Shown in pieces: positions 10,046-17,530 of a stretch of DNA of 64,000 bases (its first letter is position 1; each line of letters starts with the position of its first letter). The stretch is taken from positions 1 through 64,000 of the forward strand of contig NZ_JAANOY010000005.1 in assembly GCF_011320095.1 (NCBI RefSeq). The letters are read 5' to 3'. The stretch is from Cognatiluteimonas telluris. GTDB taxonomy: Bacteria; Pseudomonadota; Gammaproteobacteria; Xanthomonadales; Xanthomonadaceae. The position numbers were made by a program, and so were the translations under genes. The notes under the pieces were generated by a model that was given only the letters and a program-made list of their open reading frames with translations, did no database searches and was not told where the DNA came from.

Positions 10046-10612
10046 CTATTGCAACGCGAATTCCACCTGCTCGTGCTCGAGCTGTCGGGCGTCGACCCAG
10101 TACATGCTGCTGCTTGGCGTCTGCGCCGCGCGCAAGGCGAGCGCCGGGGAGAATCCCGCATCCAGGAAGGTGCGTACGTTGGCCCGGTCGTTGCGGCGTT
10201 CCACCCACGCACGCAGGGGCCCTGGCAGGTGCACTGCCCATTTGCTGCGATGCAAGCCCAGCCTGGCGCCAGTGGCCAGTTCGCGCCGTTGCGTCGCCGC
10301 CCACATCACGGCGCACGCGCTGGCGCAGCGATCCTCGGCGCGCAGCTTGATTCCGCGCGCATTGAGCACGACGGCAAGCTTGCGCGCTTCATGCAACAGC
10401 CCGCCGCGGCTGCGCACGATGAGCACGTCGACCTGCGGATGGGTCGCCAGGGCTGCCCGTACCGTGTCGGCGAAACCGGCTTCGATGGAACCGCGCACCA
10501 GCAGCGCATGCCCGTCGCGCTCCAGCGTGATCCGCAACGACTCGCCGGCGTTGGCCGTGCCGAGCGCCATTGCAACTGCCAGCACCAGTCCCCACCACCC
10601 ACGCCACGCCAT
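10046..10612 (-). CDS. Periplasmic ClpP/crotonase-fold protein (COG3904-like)
   Basis: A 188-residue exported protein. The signal peptide runs MAWRGWWGLVLAVAMALGT with an ANA cleavage site. The mature part shows a ClpP-like arrangement: VDVLIVRSRGGLLHEARKLA (oxyanion-type GG), then DRCASACAVMWAATQRR where the Ser between the two Cys sits at the position of the catalytic serine, then ARLGLHRSKW with a His. This is the pattern of the COG3904 family of predicted periplasmic serine-protease-fold proteins. The assignment is by remembered motif order; catalytic activity is unproven. The start at 10612 gives the best signal peptide; the frame is open 22 codons upstream. Confidence 0.72.
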   Translation of the reverse strand: MAWRGWWGLVLAVAMALGTANAGESLRITLERDGHALLVRGSIEAGFADTVRAALATHPQVDVLIVRSRGGLLHEARKLAVVLNARGIKLRAEDRCASACAVMWAATQRRELATGARLGLHRSKWAVHLPGPLRAWVERRNDRANVRTFLDAGFSPALALRAAQTPSSSMYWVDARQLEHEQVEFALQ

Positions 10613-10862
10613 TATTGCGAACTCCCCCGTGCATCGGGCCAGCACCCAGCGCGCGGCACCGGATCGAACCTTCCCCATGCAGCGACGTTAGCCGCGGCAG
10701 GCCGACCGGCGCTGTGACGCCCACCGAGTTGTCGGGTCGTCCCTTGCAGATGAATGCGACACCAGAAACGTCTTCCGTGCGACCACGACCAACACGAAAG
10801 TCGAAGTCGCAGGCGGGCCCCGTTGCGCTCAGGCCATCGCCGACGCCTGCTGCCGATGGCGC

Positions 10863-11897
10863 TCACTCAACCGGCAGCGACACACCCGCCAGGTCGATCA
10901 CCCATCGGGGTGTCCGGGGCTCTCCGAAGTAGAACGTCTCCGGCCGGCCTTGCGTCCTGGCCCAGCGGAAGATCCAGCTGGTGCCGAGCGCTCCGGTGTA
11001 GCGGTCATCGAGCCGATACGCAGGGTCGGACGTCGCCTCGTCGAGGGTGACGAAACGATATCCGCGCGCACGGAAGGCGGCGAGCAGGTCGGTGCAGCTG
11101 TCGGCGTTGATCTCGCTGGCGTGGAGCAGGATCACCTGCGGAATCTCACGGCCCACCAGGGCCACCGAATGCCGCTCGTAGAATGCCAGCTCCGACTTCA
11201 TGTAGAGGATGTAGGCATCGCGCAGGCGCTGCAGTGTCTTCTCCGGCGCCTGTGCGGCGAGGGCGCGCCGATAGGCCAGCGCGAATACCCATTCGGAGCT
11301 GTTGAACGTCACTGGCGCGACGCGATAGCCGTGCCCGGCGAGGAAAGCTTCGACATCCGCCTTGTCGGCGAGCGTCGTCCCCGTGCGCAGGTAGGGATGG
11401 CGGAACCACCGCGGCGCGAGTCCACGCTTGGCGAGCAGGGGACGCAGGATGCGTTCGCCATCGACGATGCCCGATTCGAATGCCGCCACGCCCACGGCGT
11501 TCAGGTCGCTGTGCCAGCGCGTGTGGTTGCCCAGCTCGAACCCGGCATCGAGCCAGTCCTCCAGCATCCGCACCCGCTGTGGCTGCAACTCGTTCCCCGA
11601 GTACAGCAGGCCTTCGTTGACGAAGCCGATCACCGGCACGCCGGCCTGCTTGAGCGAGGCGACCAGGCGCGCCTGCTCCGCGCCCATGCCAGCCGGCGGC
11701 GCGTCGCGCAACATCACCCAGGGCAGGTCGTCGAAGGTGATGGCGATGCGGCGATCGACCGTCGTGGTCGATGGCGCGGCAACGCTCGCGACGACGCCCG
11801 GCGCATCGCCGGCGGCGCCACGCAGGGGACACATCACCAGCGCAGCCAGCACCAGGCCGGCAAGCCTGCGCGTGATCGGGCCATTGCAGGAGGTCAT
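10863..11897 (-). CDS. Secreted polysaccharide deacetylase-family protein
   Basis: A 344-residue exported protein of the NodB/carbohydrate esterase 4 fold, removing N- or O-acetyl groups from a glycan. Motif 1 is IAITFDDLPW, motif 2 is GNHTRWHSD (metal-binding histidines), motif 3 is RWFRHPYLRTG, and the late motif is VILLHASEINAD. The signal peptide follows MTSCNGPITRRL with hydrophobic LAGLVLAALVMC. The FDDLPW variant and HPYLRTG occur in a subgroup found next to peptidase or glycan genes in Xanthomonadaceae. Start at 11897 chosen for the signal peptide; the ribosome site is weak. Substrate unknown. Confidence 0.85.
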   Translation of the reverse strand: MTSCNGPITRRLAGLVLAALVMCPLRGAAGDAPGVVASVAAPSTTTVDRRIAITFDDLPWVMLRDAPPAGMGAEQARLVASLKQAGVPVIGFVNEGLLYSGNELQPQRVRMLEDWLDAGFELGNHTRWHSDLNAVGVAAFESGIVDGERILRPLLAKRGLAPRWFRHPYLRTGTTLADKADVEAFLAGHGYRVAPVTFNSSEWVFALAYRRALAAQAPEKTLQRLRDAYILYMKSELAFYERHSVALVGREIPQVILLHASEINADSCTDLLAAFRARGYRFVTLDEATSDPAYRLDDRYTGALGTSWIFRWARTQGRPETFYFGEPRTPRWVIDLAGVSLPVE

Positions 11898-12093
11898 CGT
11901 TGGCGCCTGGGCCGGTGAACCGGCTTCGAGTGAAGACGAATCAAAGGGCAAACCTGCTCGAAACGCAACACGCCCGGTCCGCTCCAAGCATCACCAGTGA
12001 CTGTGCGCCTGGCCGGTGCTCCGACATCGGGTTAACAGGTCCACGCCCAGAGTGCCCTTCCGCCACTTGGGTGACGCATCAAGGAGCCGCGAC

Positions 12094-12666
12094 GTGAGCA
12101 CTTACCAGGTCGGATATTTCATCGGAAGCCTGTCTTCCACGTCGATCAACCGCCTGCTTTGCAAGGCGCTGATCAAGCTTGCCCCCAGGGAGCTGGCGTT
12201 CACCGAGATCGCCTTCGCCGACCTGCCGCTGTACCGGCCGGAATTCGACGCCGACTATCCGCCGCCGGCGCGCAGGTTCAAGGAAGCGATCGCAGCCGTG
12301 GATGCGGTGTTGTTCGTGACGCCGGAATACAACCGGTCGATCCCGGGCGGACTGAAGAACGCGATCGACTTCGCCAGCCGTCCGTATGGCAGCAACTCGT
12401 TCACGCGCAAGCCTTCGGCGGTGATCGGCGCCTCGCCCGGCGCGATCGGCACGGCCATTGCCCAGCAGCACCTGCGCAGCCTGCTGGGCTACTGCAACTC
12501 GCCGCAGATGAATTCCCCGGAGGCGTACATCCAGTTCAAGCCGGGGATGATCACCGGGGACGGCGACGTCACCAATCCCGATACCGAGGCCTTCCTGCGC
12601 AACTACATGCGCGAGCTGCACGCCTTCATCGTGCGGGTGATGACGGTGCATCCGCGCGTGGCGTGA
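12094..12666 (+). CDS. NADPH-dependent FMN reductase family protein
   Basis: A 190-residue flavodoxin-fold reductase of the ChrR/AzoR-like FMN_red family, which reduces quinones, chromate or azo compounds using FMN. The FMN phosphate loop is GSLSSTSINR near the N-terminus and the family signature TPEYNRSIPGGLKNAIDF is present, followed by SAVIGASPGAIGTA. The GTG at 12094 is taken as start because AAGGAG lies at 12081-12086 and the protein begins there; an upstream ATG at 12016 would add residues with no homology. Confidence 0.88.
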   Translation: MSTYQVGYFIGSLSSTSINRLLCKALIKLAPRELAFTEIAFADLPLYRPEFDADYPPPARRFKEAIAAVDAVLFVTPEYNRSIPGGLKNAIDFASRPYGSNSFTRKPSAVIGASPGAIGTAIAQQHLRSLLGYCNSPQMNSPEAYIQFKPGMITGDGDVTNPDTEAFLRNYMRELHAFIVRVMTVHPRVA

Positions 12667-12773
12667 GGGGTGCGGTGCGGACGGGCGGAGACGATGTCGC
12701 CAGGCTGCGATGCAGGTGTTCGCCGGGGCTGCGCGGGCGCTGCGATCCTGGCGCCGATTCCGGCGCCGTGCAC

Positions 12774-12998
12774 TCAGCGCTGCAATCCGGCAACGATCTC
12801 CGACACGCTGAGTCCGAGCTCCAGCTGGACCCGCACGTATTCGCGCTCCTTGCGCGACAGGCTGCGGCCCACGGCGATGCGGACATCCTCCGCATCCAGG
12901 ATGCGCATGATCCTGGGCAGCGCCGAGCCGATGGCGTCTTGTCCGTAGCCCGCTTCGCGCAATGCGGCGCTGATGAGCGCTTCGACGTCCATGGCCAT
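12774..12998 (-). CDS. Small hypothetical protein
   Basis: A 74-residue frame that I do not recognise. It is helical and charged, with a RSLSRKEREYVRVQLELGLS segment and the ending VSEIVAGLQR that looks like a short helix-turn-helix or tetra-helical bundle. No signal peptide or cysteines. The first ATG (12998) and the third codon (12992) are both possible starts and neither has a clear ribosome site. It is kept because no other gene explains this 300-nt stretch and the amino-acid composition is protein-like. Confidence 0.45.
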   Translation of the reverse strand: MAMDVEALISAALREAGYGQDAIGSALPRIMRILDAEDVRIAVGRSLSRKEREYVRVQLELGLSVSEIVAGLQR

Positions 12999-13026
12999 CC
13001 AGATTGACAGTAGTTGCGACGCATCC

Positions 13027-13056
13027 TAGCCCGGGTCAGCGAAGCGCACCCGGGGC
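13027..13056. repeat. Palindromic repeat, family B
   Basis: One copy of a dispersed imperfect palindrome whose arms are GTAGCCCGGGT and ACCCGGG around GCGAAGCGC. Other copies in this window lie at 16102-16131, three at 31468-31653 and one at 62284-62313, in both orientations. All are intergenic. Confidence 0.8.
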
Positions 13057-13144
13057 CTGTCTTCCGCCCCGCGCACCGGCACGCCTGCGCTGGCTCGACG
13101 CACCCACCTGAGCGGTCGAGTCCACCGCCGAGCCGCAGGCCCCG

Positions 13145-13852
13145 CTACGCAGCGCGCCGCGGGATCTGCATGCCGCGCTTGACCGCCGGCCGCGCCATGC
13201 CCCGGTCCAGCCACGCAACGACGTGGCGGAAGCCGTCGAACGCCACCAGCTCGCGCGCCTCGTAGAACGTCACCAGGTTGTCGACCCAGCCGAGCGTGGC
13301 GATGTCGGCGATGGTGTACTCCGCGCCCATGATCCAGTCGCGACCGGCGAGCCGCTCGTCCAGCACGCCGAGCAGGCGCTTCGACTGGTCGACGTAGTGC
13401 TGCAGCGGGCGCTTGTCCTCGATCTGCGTGCCGGCGTATTTGTTGAAATACCCGACCTGCCCGAACATCGGGCCGATCGACGCCATCTGGAAGAACACCC
13501 ACTGGATCGTCTCCCAGCGGCGCGTGGGATCCGACGGCAGGCCGAAGCCGGTCTTCCCGGCGAGGTACAGCAGGATCGCCCCCGATTCGAACAGCGCCAG
13601 CGGCCTGCCATCCGGCCCGTCGGGATCGAGGATCGCCGGGATCCTGCCGTTGGGATTGAGCGACAGGAATTCGGGCGTGCGCTGCTCGCCCTTGCGCAGG
13701 TCGACGGCATGCGCCTCGTACGGCAGCCCGGACTCCTCCAGCAGGATCGACACCTTCACCCCGTTGGGCGTATCGAGCGAATACAGCTGCAGGCGATCGG
13801 GATGTGCTGGCGGCCAGCGCCGCGTGATCGGGAAAGCGGAAAGATCGGTCAT
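13145..13852 (-). CDS. Glutathione S-transferase, YfcG/YghU-like (nu class)
   Basis: A 235-residue cytosolic transferase. The thioredoxin-like N-terminal domain has TPNGVKVSILLEESGLPYE (the TPN motif used for glutathione or disulphide chemistry in nu-class enzymes), NPNGRIPAI with the cis-proline, and LFESGAILLYLA. The helical C-terminal domain runs from ETIQWVFFQMASIGPMFGQ to DIATLGWVDN. E. coli relatives show disulphide-bond reductase activity towards organic hydroperoxides and disulphides. It stands alone, with a family-B repeat just downstream. Confidence 0.9.
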   Translation of the reverse strand: MTDLSAFPITRRWPPAHPDRLQLYSLDTPNGVKVSILLEESGLPYEAHAVDLRKGEQRTPEFLSLNPNGRIPAILDPDGPDGRPLALFESGAILLYLAGKTGFGLPSDPTRRWETIQWVFFQMASIGPMFGQVGYFNKYAGTQIEDKRPLQHYVDQSKRLLGVLDERLAGRDWIMGAEYTIADIATLGWVDNLVTFYEARELVAFDGFRHVVAWLDRGMARPAVKRGMQIPRRAA

Positions 13853-14229
13853 GTCGCACCCGTGCGAGCGGAATGCGCAACGTAGTGCGTGGTCCGGAAC
13901 GGGTCAACGCAGATGCTGGCGTGCTGCCCTGTCGGCCCCGGCTGCGGCCGTTGGCTTGAACCGACCATTCGGGCTGCGCTCCCAACGCGCGACATCAATG
14001 CCTGCGCGGGACGTTCTTTCGCCGGACGCCGGCATCGCGTCCAACGGAAGAGCCTGGTACCCGGCAAGCGACACCCGGCTACGGCTCGTGCGCCGTGTGC
14101 GGTGCCGTCCAGCGAATCTCCACCACAACGTGGCCGTCGTCCCGCCTGCGGCGCGTTCCAACACTCGCCGGGTGCCCACCCGGCGGCGTGCCACCGGGGA
14201 TGGCCGCCTGGTGACAACAGGAGCGCACC
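13853..14229. other. Intergenic stretch without a recognised gene
   Basis: About 377 nt between the glutathione transferase and the secreted hypothetical protein. Open frames exist on both strands but none has a ribosome site, signal peptide or known motif. One minus frame ends FKPTAAAG, a string I associate with intergenic repeats in Xanthomonadaceae, but that is only an impression. The last 30 nt hold the GACAACAGGAG ribosome site of the following gene. Confidence 0.5.
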
Positions 14230-14823
14230 ATGTCCACGTCCAAGACCCTCTCCACCACCCTGACCGCCGTGTTCGCACTAGTGGCAGCCCATGCCGGCAT
14301 CGCCGCCGACAAGCCCGCGCCGCCGGCCGACGAAGCCAAAGCGACCCGGAACGATCCGCAGCTGATCGCCAGCGCGATGCAGGCCGCGCCCGAGCGGGTG
14401 GCGGCCACGGCCACCATCGTCGAGCCGCAGGCCGACGGCAGCATGCGTACCGTCCGCGCCGGCAGCAACGGATTCACATGCATGGCCGACAACCCGACCA
14501 CGCCCGGCCCCGACCCGATGTGCATGGACGCCGCCGCCGCGCAGTGGGCGGGCGCCTGGATGGGGCACAAGGTCCCGACCACCGGCAAGGTGGGATTGAT
14601 GTACATGCTGGCCGGCGGTACCGACGCCAGCAACACCGATCCCTACGCGACCGCGCCGACCGGTGGCAACCACTGGATCAAGACCGGCCCGCACGTGATG
14701 GTGGTCGGTGCCGACGCCGCCTTCTACGACATGTATCCGAAGGCCGCCGATCCCGACACTGCGGCGCCCTATGTGATGTGGCCCGGCACGCCGTACCAGC
14801 ACCTGATGATCCCGATCAAATAA
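14230..14823 (+). CDS. Secreted hypothetical protein
   Basis: A 197-residue exported protein of no family I can name. The signal peptide is MSTSKTLSTTLTAVFALVAA with an AHAGIA cleavage region. The mature domain contains two close cysteines (GFTCMADNP, DPMCMDAAAAQW), a Met/Gly-rich core GKVGLMYMLAGGTDA and the tail MWPGTPYQHLMIPIK. The even spacing of aromatic and glycine residues suggests a compact beta-rich periplasmic fold. CAGGAG precedes the ATG. Similar proteins annotated hypothetical occur in many proteobacteria, by recollection only. Confidence 0.78.
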   Translation: MSTSKTLSTTLTAVFALVAAHAGIAADKPAPPADEAKATRNDPQLIASAMQAAPERVAATATIVEPQADGSMRTVRAGSNGFTCMADNPTTPGPDPMCMDAAAAQWAGAWMGHKVPTTGKVGLMYMLAGGTDASNTDPYATAPTGGNHWIKTGPHVMVVGADAAFYDMYPKAADPDTAAPYVMWPGTPYQHLMIPIK

Positions 14824-14867
14824 GGGGCCTGCGGCGCGCGTCGTCCCGCGCCAAAAGGGACCGCCAG

Positions 14868-14912
14868 AAGGGGACGGAGTAATCAACGAGTCTTAATTAC
14901 TTCGGTCCCCTT
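14868..14912. repeat. Inverted repeat GGGGACGGAGTAAT
   Basis: An inverted repeat with arms AAGGGGACGGAGTAAT (14868-14883) and ATTACTTCGGTCCCCTT (14896-14912), differing at one or two bases, around a 12-nt loop. It ends the coding region of 14230-14823 and could act as a terminator-like structure for both neighbours. Similar GGGGAC...AATTA repeats are common near RAYT genes, one of which lies 450 nt away. Confidence 0.6.
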
Positions 14913-14922
14913 TGTTCCTTGG

Positions 14923-15237
14923 TCAAGGATCGCGACGAATGGAGTTAACAAAAGAAACGAGTTCGCCTGTTGAAAACTCTGCTTGGCCAAGACTCTTTCT
15001 GTTCCAGCGATCAATGAGCTCACTTTCCTTGCCGTTCGGCTGTCGACCGCCTCCCCTGCCGCCACCTGCGCAGCCGCCCGACGAGAGCGAGATGTCGACA
15101 TCTGCGGTATTGATCCTGACACGAACACAAACTGGGCCTTCGTGCTTCCGCCCATTGAGCTGAGATGCGATCCACGCCGAATCCGCGTCTTTTAATTCCT
15201 TCGTGGCGCTGCCGATCGTGATGGTGCTTTCGCTCAT
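14923..15237 (-). CDS. Hypothetical protein with glycine-rich centre
   Basis: A 104-residue frame without a recognised family. It starts MSESTITIGSATKELKDADS, has a beta-like segment GPVCVRVRINTADVDISLSS, then a Gly-rich patch (GGCAGGGRGGG) and a polar tail ending LVSFVNSIRRD. The region is noticeably less GC-rich than its neighbours, and it sits between an inverted repeat and a RAYT transposase, which fits recent acquisition. A GGAGACTGGG site precedes the ATG. A second frame on the same strand (14883-15155) overlaps it almost entirely and is less protein-like. Confidence 0.55.
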   Translation of the reverse strand: MSESTITIGSATKELKDADSAWIASQLNGRKHEGPVCVRVRINTADVDISLSSGGCAGGGRGGGRQPNGKESELIDRWNRKSLGQAEFSTGELVSFVNSIRRDP

Positions 15238-15250
15238 CCCAGTCTCCGTC

Positions 15251-15276
15251 TAGGTGCCGGCGTATTCCGGCACCTA
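15251..15276. repeat. Perfect hairpin TAGGTGCCGG / CCGGCACCTA
   Basis: A perfect 10-bp palindrome with a 6-nt loop (CGTATT) just upstream of the hypothetical gene that starts at 15237. A half copy, GGCTAGGTGCCG, occurs near 18765. It may be a REP-type element of a family distinct from the GGCGGGT repeats nearby. Confidence 0.65.
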
Positions 15277-15344
15277 AGAGCCTCGACTTACTGCGTCGCA
15301 ACAACTGATACCTGGGTCCAGTCGACGGAGCTGGCCGTATGGCG

Positions 15345-15370
15345 GTAAGGCGGGTTAAAACCCGCCCTAC
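15345..15370. repeat. REP element at the 3' end of the RAYT gene
   Basis: GTAAGGCGGGTTAAAACCC followed by GCCCTAC: a GTAG-type palindrome with GGCGGGTT arms. The TAG stop codon of the RAYT gene overlaps its right-hand edge by one base. Members of the same family (A) lie at 15920-15986, 18659-18726, 39911-39932, 39998-40020, 55662-55683 and 55778-55800. Confidence 0.85.
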
Positions 15371-15849
15371 TAGGGAGAGGAATGTCGGACAAACCGGTGG
15401 ATCGTCGAACACGGCCAGTCCTGCGTGTGGGCGACATGGCCATGCTTCACCGGATTGAAGTGGATGTAAGCCACATGCGCGGCAAGGTCGTTGTCGTCGC
15501 GGATCAGGTGTTCCCAATACCGTCTCTGCCAGATTCCGCGTTCGCCCTTCACCAAGCGGCGCGGGGAGCGCCGCTCGTCGGCAGGCAACGATCGCGAGAA
15601 CGCTGCCTTAATGGCGCTCCAGCGTGTTGCATTATCGGCATCGCCATCCGGCAGTCGCCATACGCAATGCAGATGGTCCGGCAACACCACCGCCGCGATG
15701 ACCTCGAACGGCCGGGTCGCGCGCGTCTGCGCGAACGCCACGCGCAGACGGTCCACATGCTCCACCAGCAACCACCGGTTCCGCTCGAGCAGGTTGACCG
15801 TAAAGAAATACGTGCCACCAGGCACCCATGCGCGGCGATAGTTCGACAT
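15370..15849 (-). CDS. REP-associated tyrosine transposase (RAYT)
   Basis: A 159-residue member of the Y1 (IS200/IS605-like) transposase group that is domesticated to process REP palindromes. The metal-binding HUH pair is His59-Leu-His61 in LPDHLHCVW, the nucleophile is Tyr128 in HVAYIHFNPVKHG, and WQRRYWEHLIRDD is the usual RAYT segment. It begins MSNYRRAWVPGGTYFFTVNL. REP palindromes flank it on both sides (15345-15370 and 15920-15986), the classic arrangement, and matching copies are scattered through the window, so this enzyme is the likely agent for family A. The gene looks intact and therefore possibly active. Confidence 0.93.
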   Translation of the reverse strand: MSNYRRAWVPGGTYFFTVNLLERNRWLLVEHVDRLRVAFAQTRATRPFEVIAAVVLPDHLHCVWRLPDGDADNATRWSAIKAAFSRSLPADERRSPRRLVKGERGIWQRRYWEHLIRDDNDLAAHVAYIHFNPVKHGHVAHTQDWPCSTIHRFVRHSSP

Positions 15850-15919
15850 CCACCAAGCATGTCGATCGCAGGAGCGACGCCCAGTCGGTCATCTCCGGCG
15901 ATCGTTGTCGGAAAACCCC

Positions 15920-15986
15920 AAGGCCGGCGGGTCGAGACCCGCCCTACGTTCCCATCGTCGTAGAGCGGGTTTTAACCCGCCTTACG
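15920..15986. repeat. Pair of REP elements (BIME) upstream of RAYT
   Basis: Two family-A palindromes 11 nt apart: GGCGGGTCGAGACCCGCCC with its CTACG edge (15920-15948), and GTAGAGCGGGTTTTAACCCG with CCTTACG (15960-15986). Their conserved GTAG/CTAC tetranucleotides are the sites RAYTs cut in other systems. With 15345-15370 they bracket the transposase gene. The rest of 15850-16179 shows no gene. Confidence 0.85.
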
Positions 15987-16101
15987 CGCGTTGCCGCAAG
16001 TCACGGCTCCTCCGCTGCACGCATGCAATGCGAAGAATCCATCCGCGCCATTGCGTGCTGGGGACCTGATCCCGTTCCTATCGATGCACGGTCGACACAC
16101 C

Positions 16102-16131
16102 GTAGCCCGGGTAAGCGAAGCGCACCCGGGA
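16102..16131. repeat. Palindromic repeat, family B
   Basis: GTAGCCCGGGTAAGCGAAGC followed by GCACCCGGGA, intergenic, 50 nt past the 3' end of the glutathione transferase gene at 16180-16854. Same family as 13027-13056. Confidence 0.8.
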
Positions 16132-16179
16132 CCTCACGCCCGCTCCGCGAAGGCCAGCGGCCTTGCCTGGAGGATGCCT

Positions 16180-16854
16180 TCAGATCGCCACGAAATCCCT
16201 GCCCGCCAGCGATGCCACGAAGCCCTCGTGCGCTTCATGCACCGCATTCCAGTGCGGCAGCGCCTTCATCCGGCCGATCCAGCCACGGACATTGGGATAG
16301 TCCTTCAACGTGCAGCCCACCAGCTCGCCGAGGGTCACCATCTCGATGCCCACGTAATCGGCCAGGGAGATGCTGTCGCCGCAGAGGAACGCGTTGTCGC
16401 GGCCGAGCACGTGCGTGTCGAGCACATCCAGCCAACGCAGCGACTGCCTGCGGCCCCACTCGATGGTTTCGGCGTGGCCCGCGTCGGTCGGGCGCCGGTG
16501 GTGCGGGAACAGCTGCGGATAGACCAGCCCGTAGGCGTAGTCCTTGTAATAGTTGCCGTAGAACCAGGCCATCGCCTCGTCCACCCGCGCCCGCGGCTGC
16601 AGGTCCGTCGGATACGCACGCGATGCGGTCTTGCCTGCCAGGTAGCGCAGGATCGCGCTGCTCTCGGTCAGCACGAAGCCGCCGTCGTCCAGCACCGGCA
16701 CCAGCGCGTTGGGATTGATCGCCTTGTATGCGGGTTGGTGGTGCGCCCCGGTCATCAGGTCGACGAGCACGTAGTCCAGCGCAATCCCCTCCTCCGCGGC
16801 GAACAGCATCACGATGCGGCTGACGGTGGAGGCCGGGTGGTAGTAGAGCTTCAT
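16180..16854 (-). CDS. Glutathione S-transferase family protein
   Basis: A 224-residue two-domain transferase. The N-terminal thioredoxin fold starts MKLYYHPASTVSRIVMLFAA, has NPNALVPVLDDGGFVLTES with cis-Pro and the Glu-Ser glutathione contact, then AILRYLAGK. The helical domain carries LCGDSISLADYVGIEMVTLG, matching the conserved N-capping box (S/T-x-x-D) of the family. The start at 16854 has GAGG upstream; longer frames add unrelated residues. Subclass and substrate are uncertain. It is the second of three glutathione transferases in the window. Confidence 0.88.
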   Translation of the reverse strand: MKLYYHPASTVSRIVMLFAAEEGIALDYVLVDLMTGAHHQPAYKAINPNALVPVLDDGGFVLTESSAILRYLAGKTASRAYPTDLQPRARVDEAMAWFYGNYYKDYAYGLVYPQLFPHHRRPTDAGHAETIEWGRRQSLRWLDVLDTHVLGRDNAFLCGDSISLADYVGIEMVTLGELVGCTLKDYPNVRGWIGRMKALPHWNAVHEAHEGFVASLAGRDFVAI

Positions 16855-17022
16855 GGCGGGTGCCTCGGGTGTCAGAGCGGACGGGCGCACGATGGTGCTA
16901 CTGCGAAGGACGACGAGCAAGCGCGGTCGTGTTCCAAACAGGAGAGACGGGATGGGCCTTGATTACCTCTGCCCATTTATTGGCGCGGCGACCCAAGGAC
17001 GAAACTGTAGAGAAGTGAACCT

Positions 17023-17054
17023 GACCCCGTTACTAGTGGACCCCGTTACTAGTG
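17023..17054. repeat. Tandem 16-bp direct repeat at the end of the YCII gene
   Basis: Two head-to-tail copies of GACCCCGTTACTAGTG (17023-17038 and 17039-17054). They are preceded by GAAGTGAACCT, so the left part reads as GTGAACCTGACCCC, a sequence I associate with REP-like intergenic elements in gammaproteobacteria. The second copy contains the TAG stop codon of the YCII-family gene, read on the minus strand. Confidence 0.75.
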
Positions 17055-17366
17055 CAGCTGGGCGGCGGGGTGCATGGAGGCGATGCGCAGCGCCTCGTCG
17101 AGGCTGCCCGCCTCGACGAGGAACAGGCCGCCGACCACTTCCTTCGACTCGGTAAAAGGCCCATCGGTGACGTGCGTCTTGCCGCCGCGCGGGCGCAGCG
17201 TCCGCCAGCCCTCCAGATCGCCAAGCGACGCAGACACCAGCATCTTGCCGGTCGCGCGCATCTTCTCGTCGAGTGCCGGGCATTGGCTCACCAAGGCCTT
17301 GACGTCGTCTGGCGCCATCGCGGCGAATTTTTCGGGGGTGAAGTAGGCCAGGCCGACGTATTTCAT
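17049..17366 (-). CDS. YCII-related (DGPF domain) protein
   Basis: A 105-residue protein of the YCII/DGPF family, small dimeric alpha-beta proteins often paired with ECF sigma factors or with other metabolic genes. It begins MKYVGLAYFTPEKFAAM and carries the family signature VTDGPFTESKEVVGGLFLVE. The role in most bacteria is unknown. No sigma-factor gene is next to it here. GGAG precedes the ATG at 17366; an upstream in-frame ATG adds eight residues without homology. Its last codons and stop fall in a tandem repeat, so the C-terminus may have been altered. Confidence 0.88.
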   Translation of the reverse strand: MKYVGLAYFTPEKFAAMAPDDVKALVSQCPALDEKMRATGKMLVSASLGDLEGWRTLRPRGGKTHVTDGPFTESKEVVGGLFLVEAGSLDEALRIASMHPAAQLH

Positions 17367-17437
17367 GGGAGCTCCAGGGTGGGATGCCATGACGACGAAG
17401 CAGAGGCCAGGAAATCGACAATTGCAGCGACGGCGCC

Positions 17438-17469
17438 GGTCAGGTCAGGTCAGGTCAGGTCAGGTCAGG
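17438..17469. repeat. GGTCA microsatellite, six copies
   Basis: Six perfect tandem copies of the pentamer GGTCA, plus two bases, in the spacer upstream of the YCII gene. Copy number in such arrays can change by slipped-strand mispairing. The repeat is about 70 nt upstream of the YCII start codon, so length variation could alter promoter spacing. Confidence 0.9.
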
Positions 17470-17530
17470 ATGCCGCCGAAGCGTCGTTGCGAGCCGAACC
17501 CGCGCCGCCGAGCGTTTGCATCAGCAGTGG

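Noticed and set aside
14883-15155. 90-codon minus frame overlapping the Gly-rich hypothetical gene
   Set aside because: It overlaps a frame with a better ribosome site and more protein-like composition; at most one is real.
15345-15986. RAYT plus flanking repeats as an insertion sequence
   Set aside because: No terminal inverted repeats or target-site duplications were seen; the arrangement fits a RAYT with REPs rather than a mobile IS.
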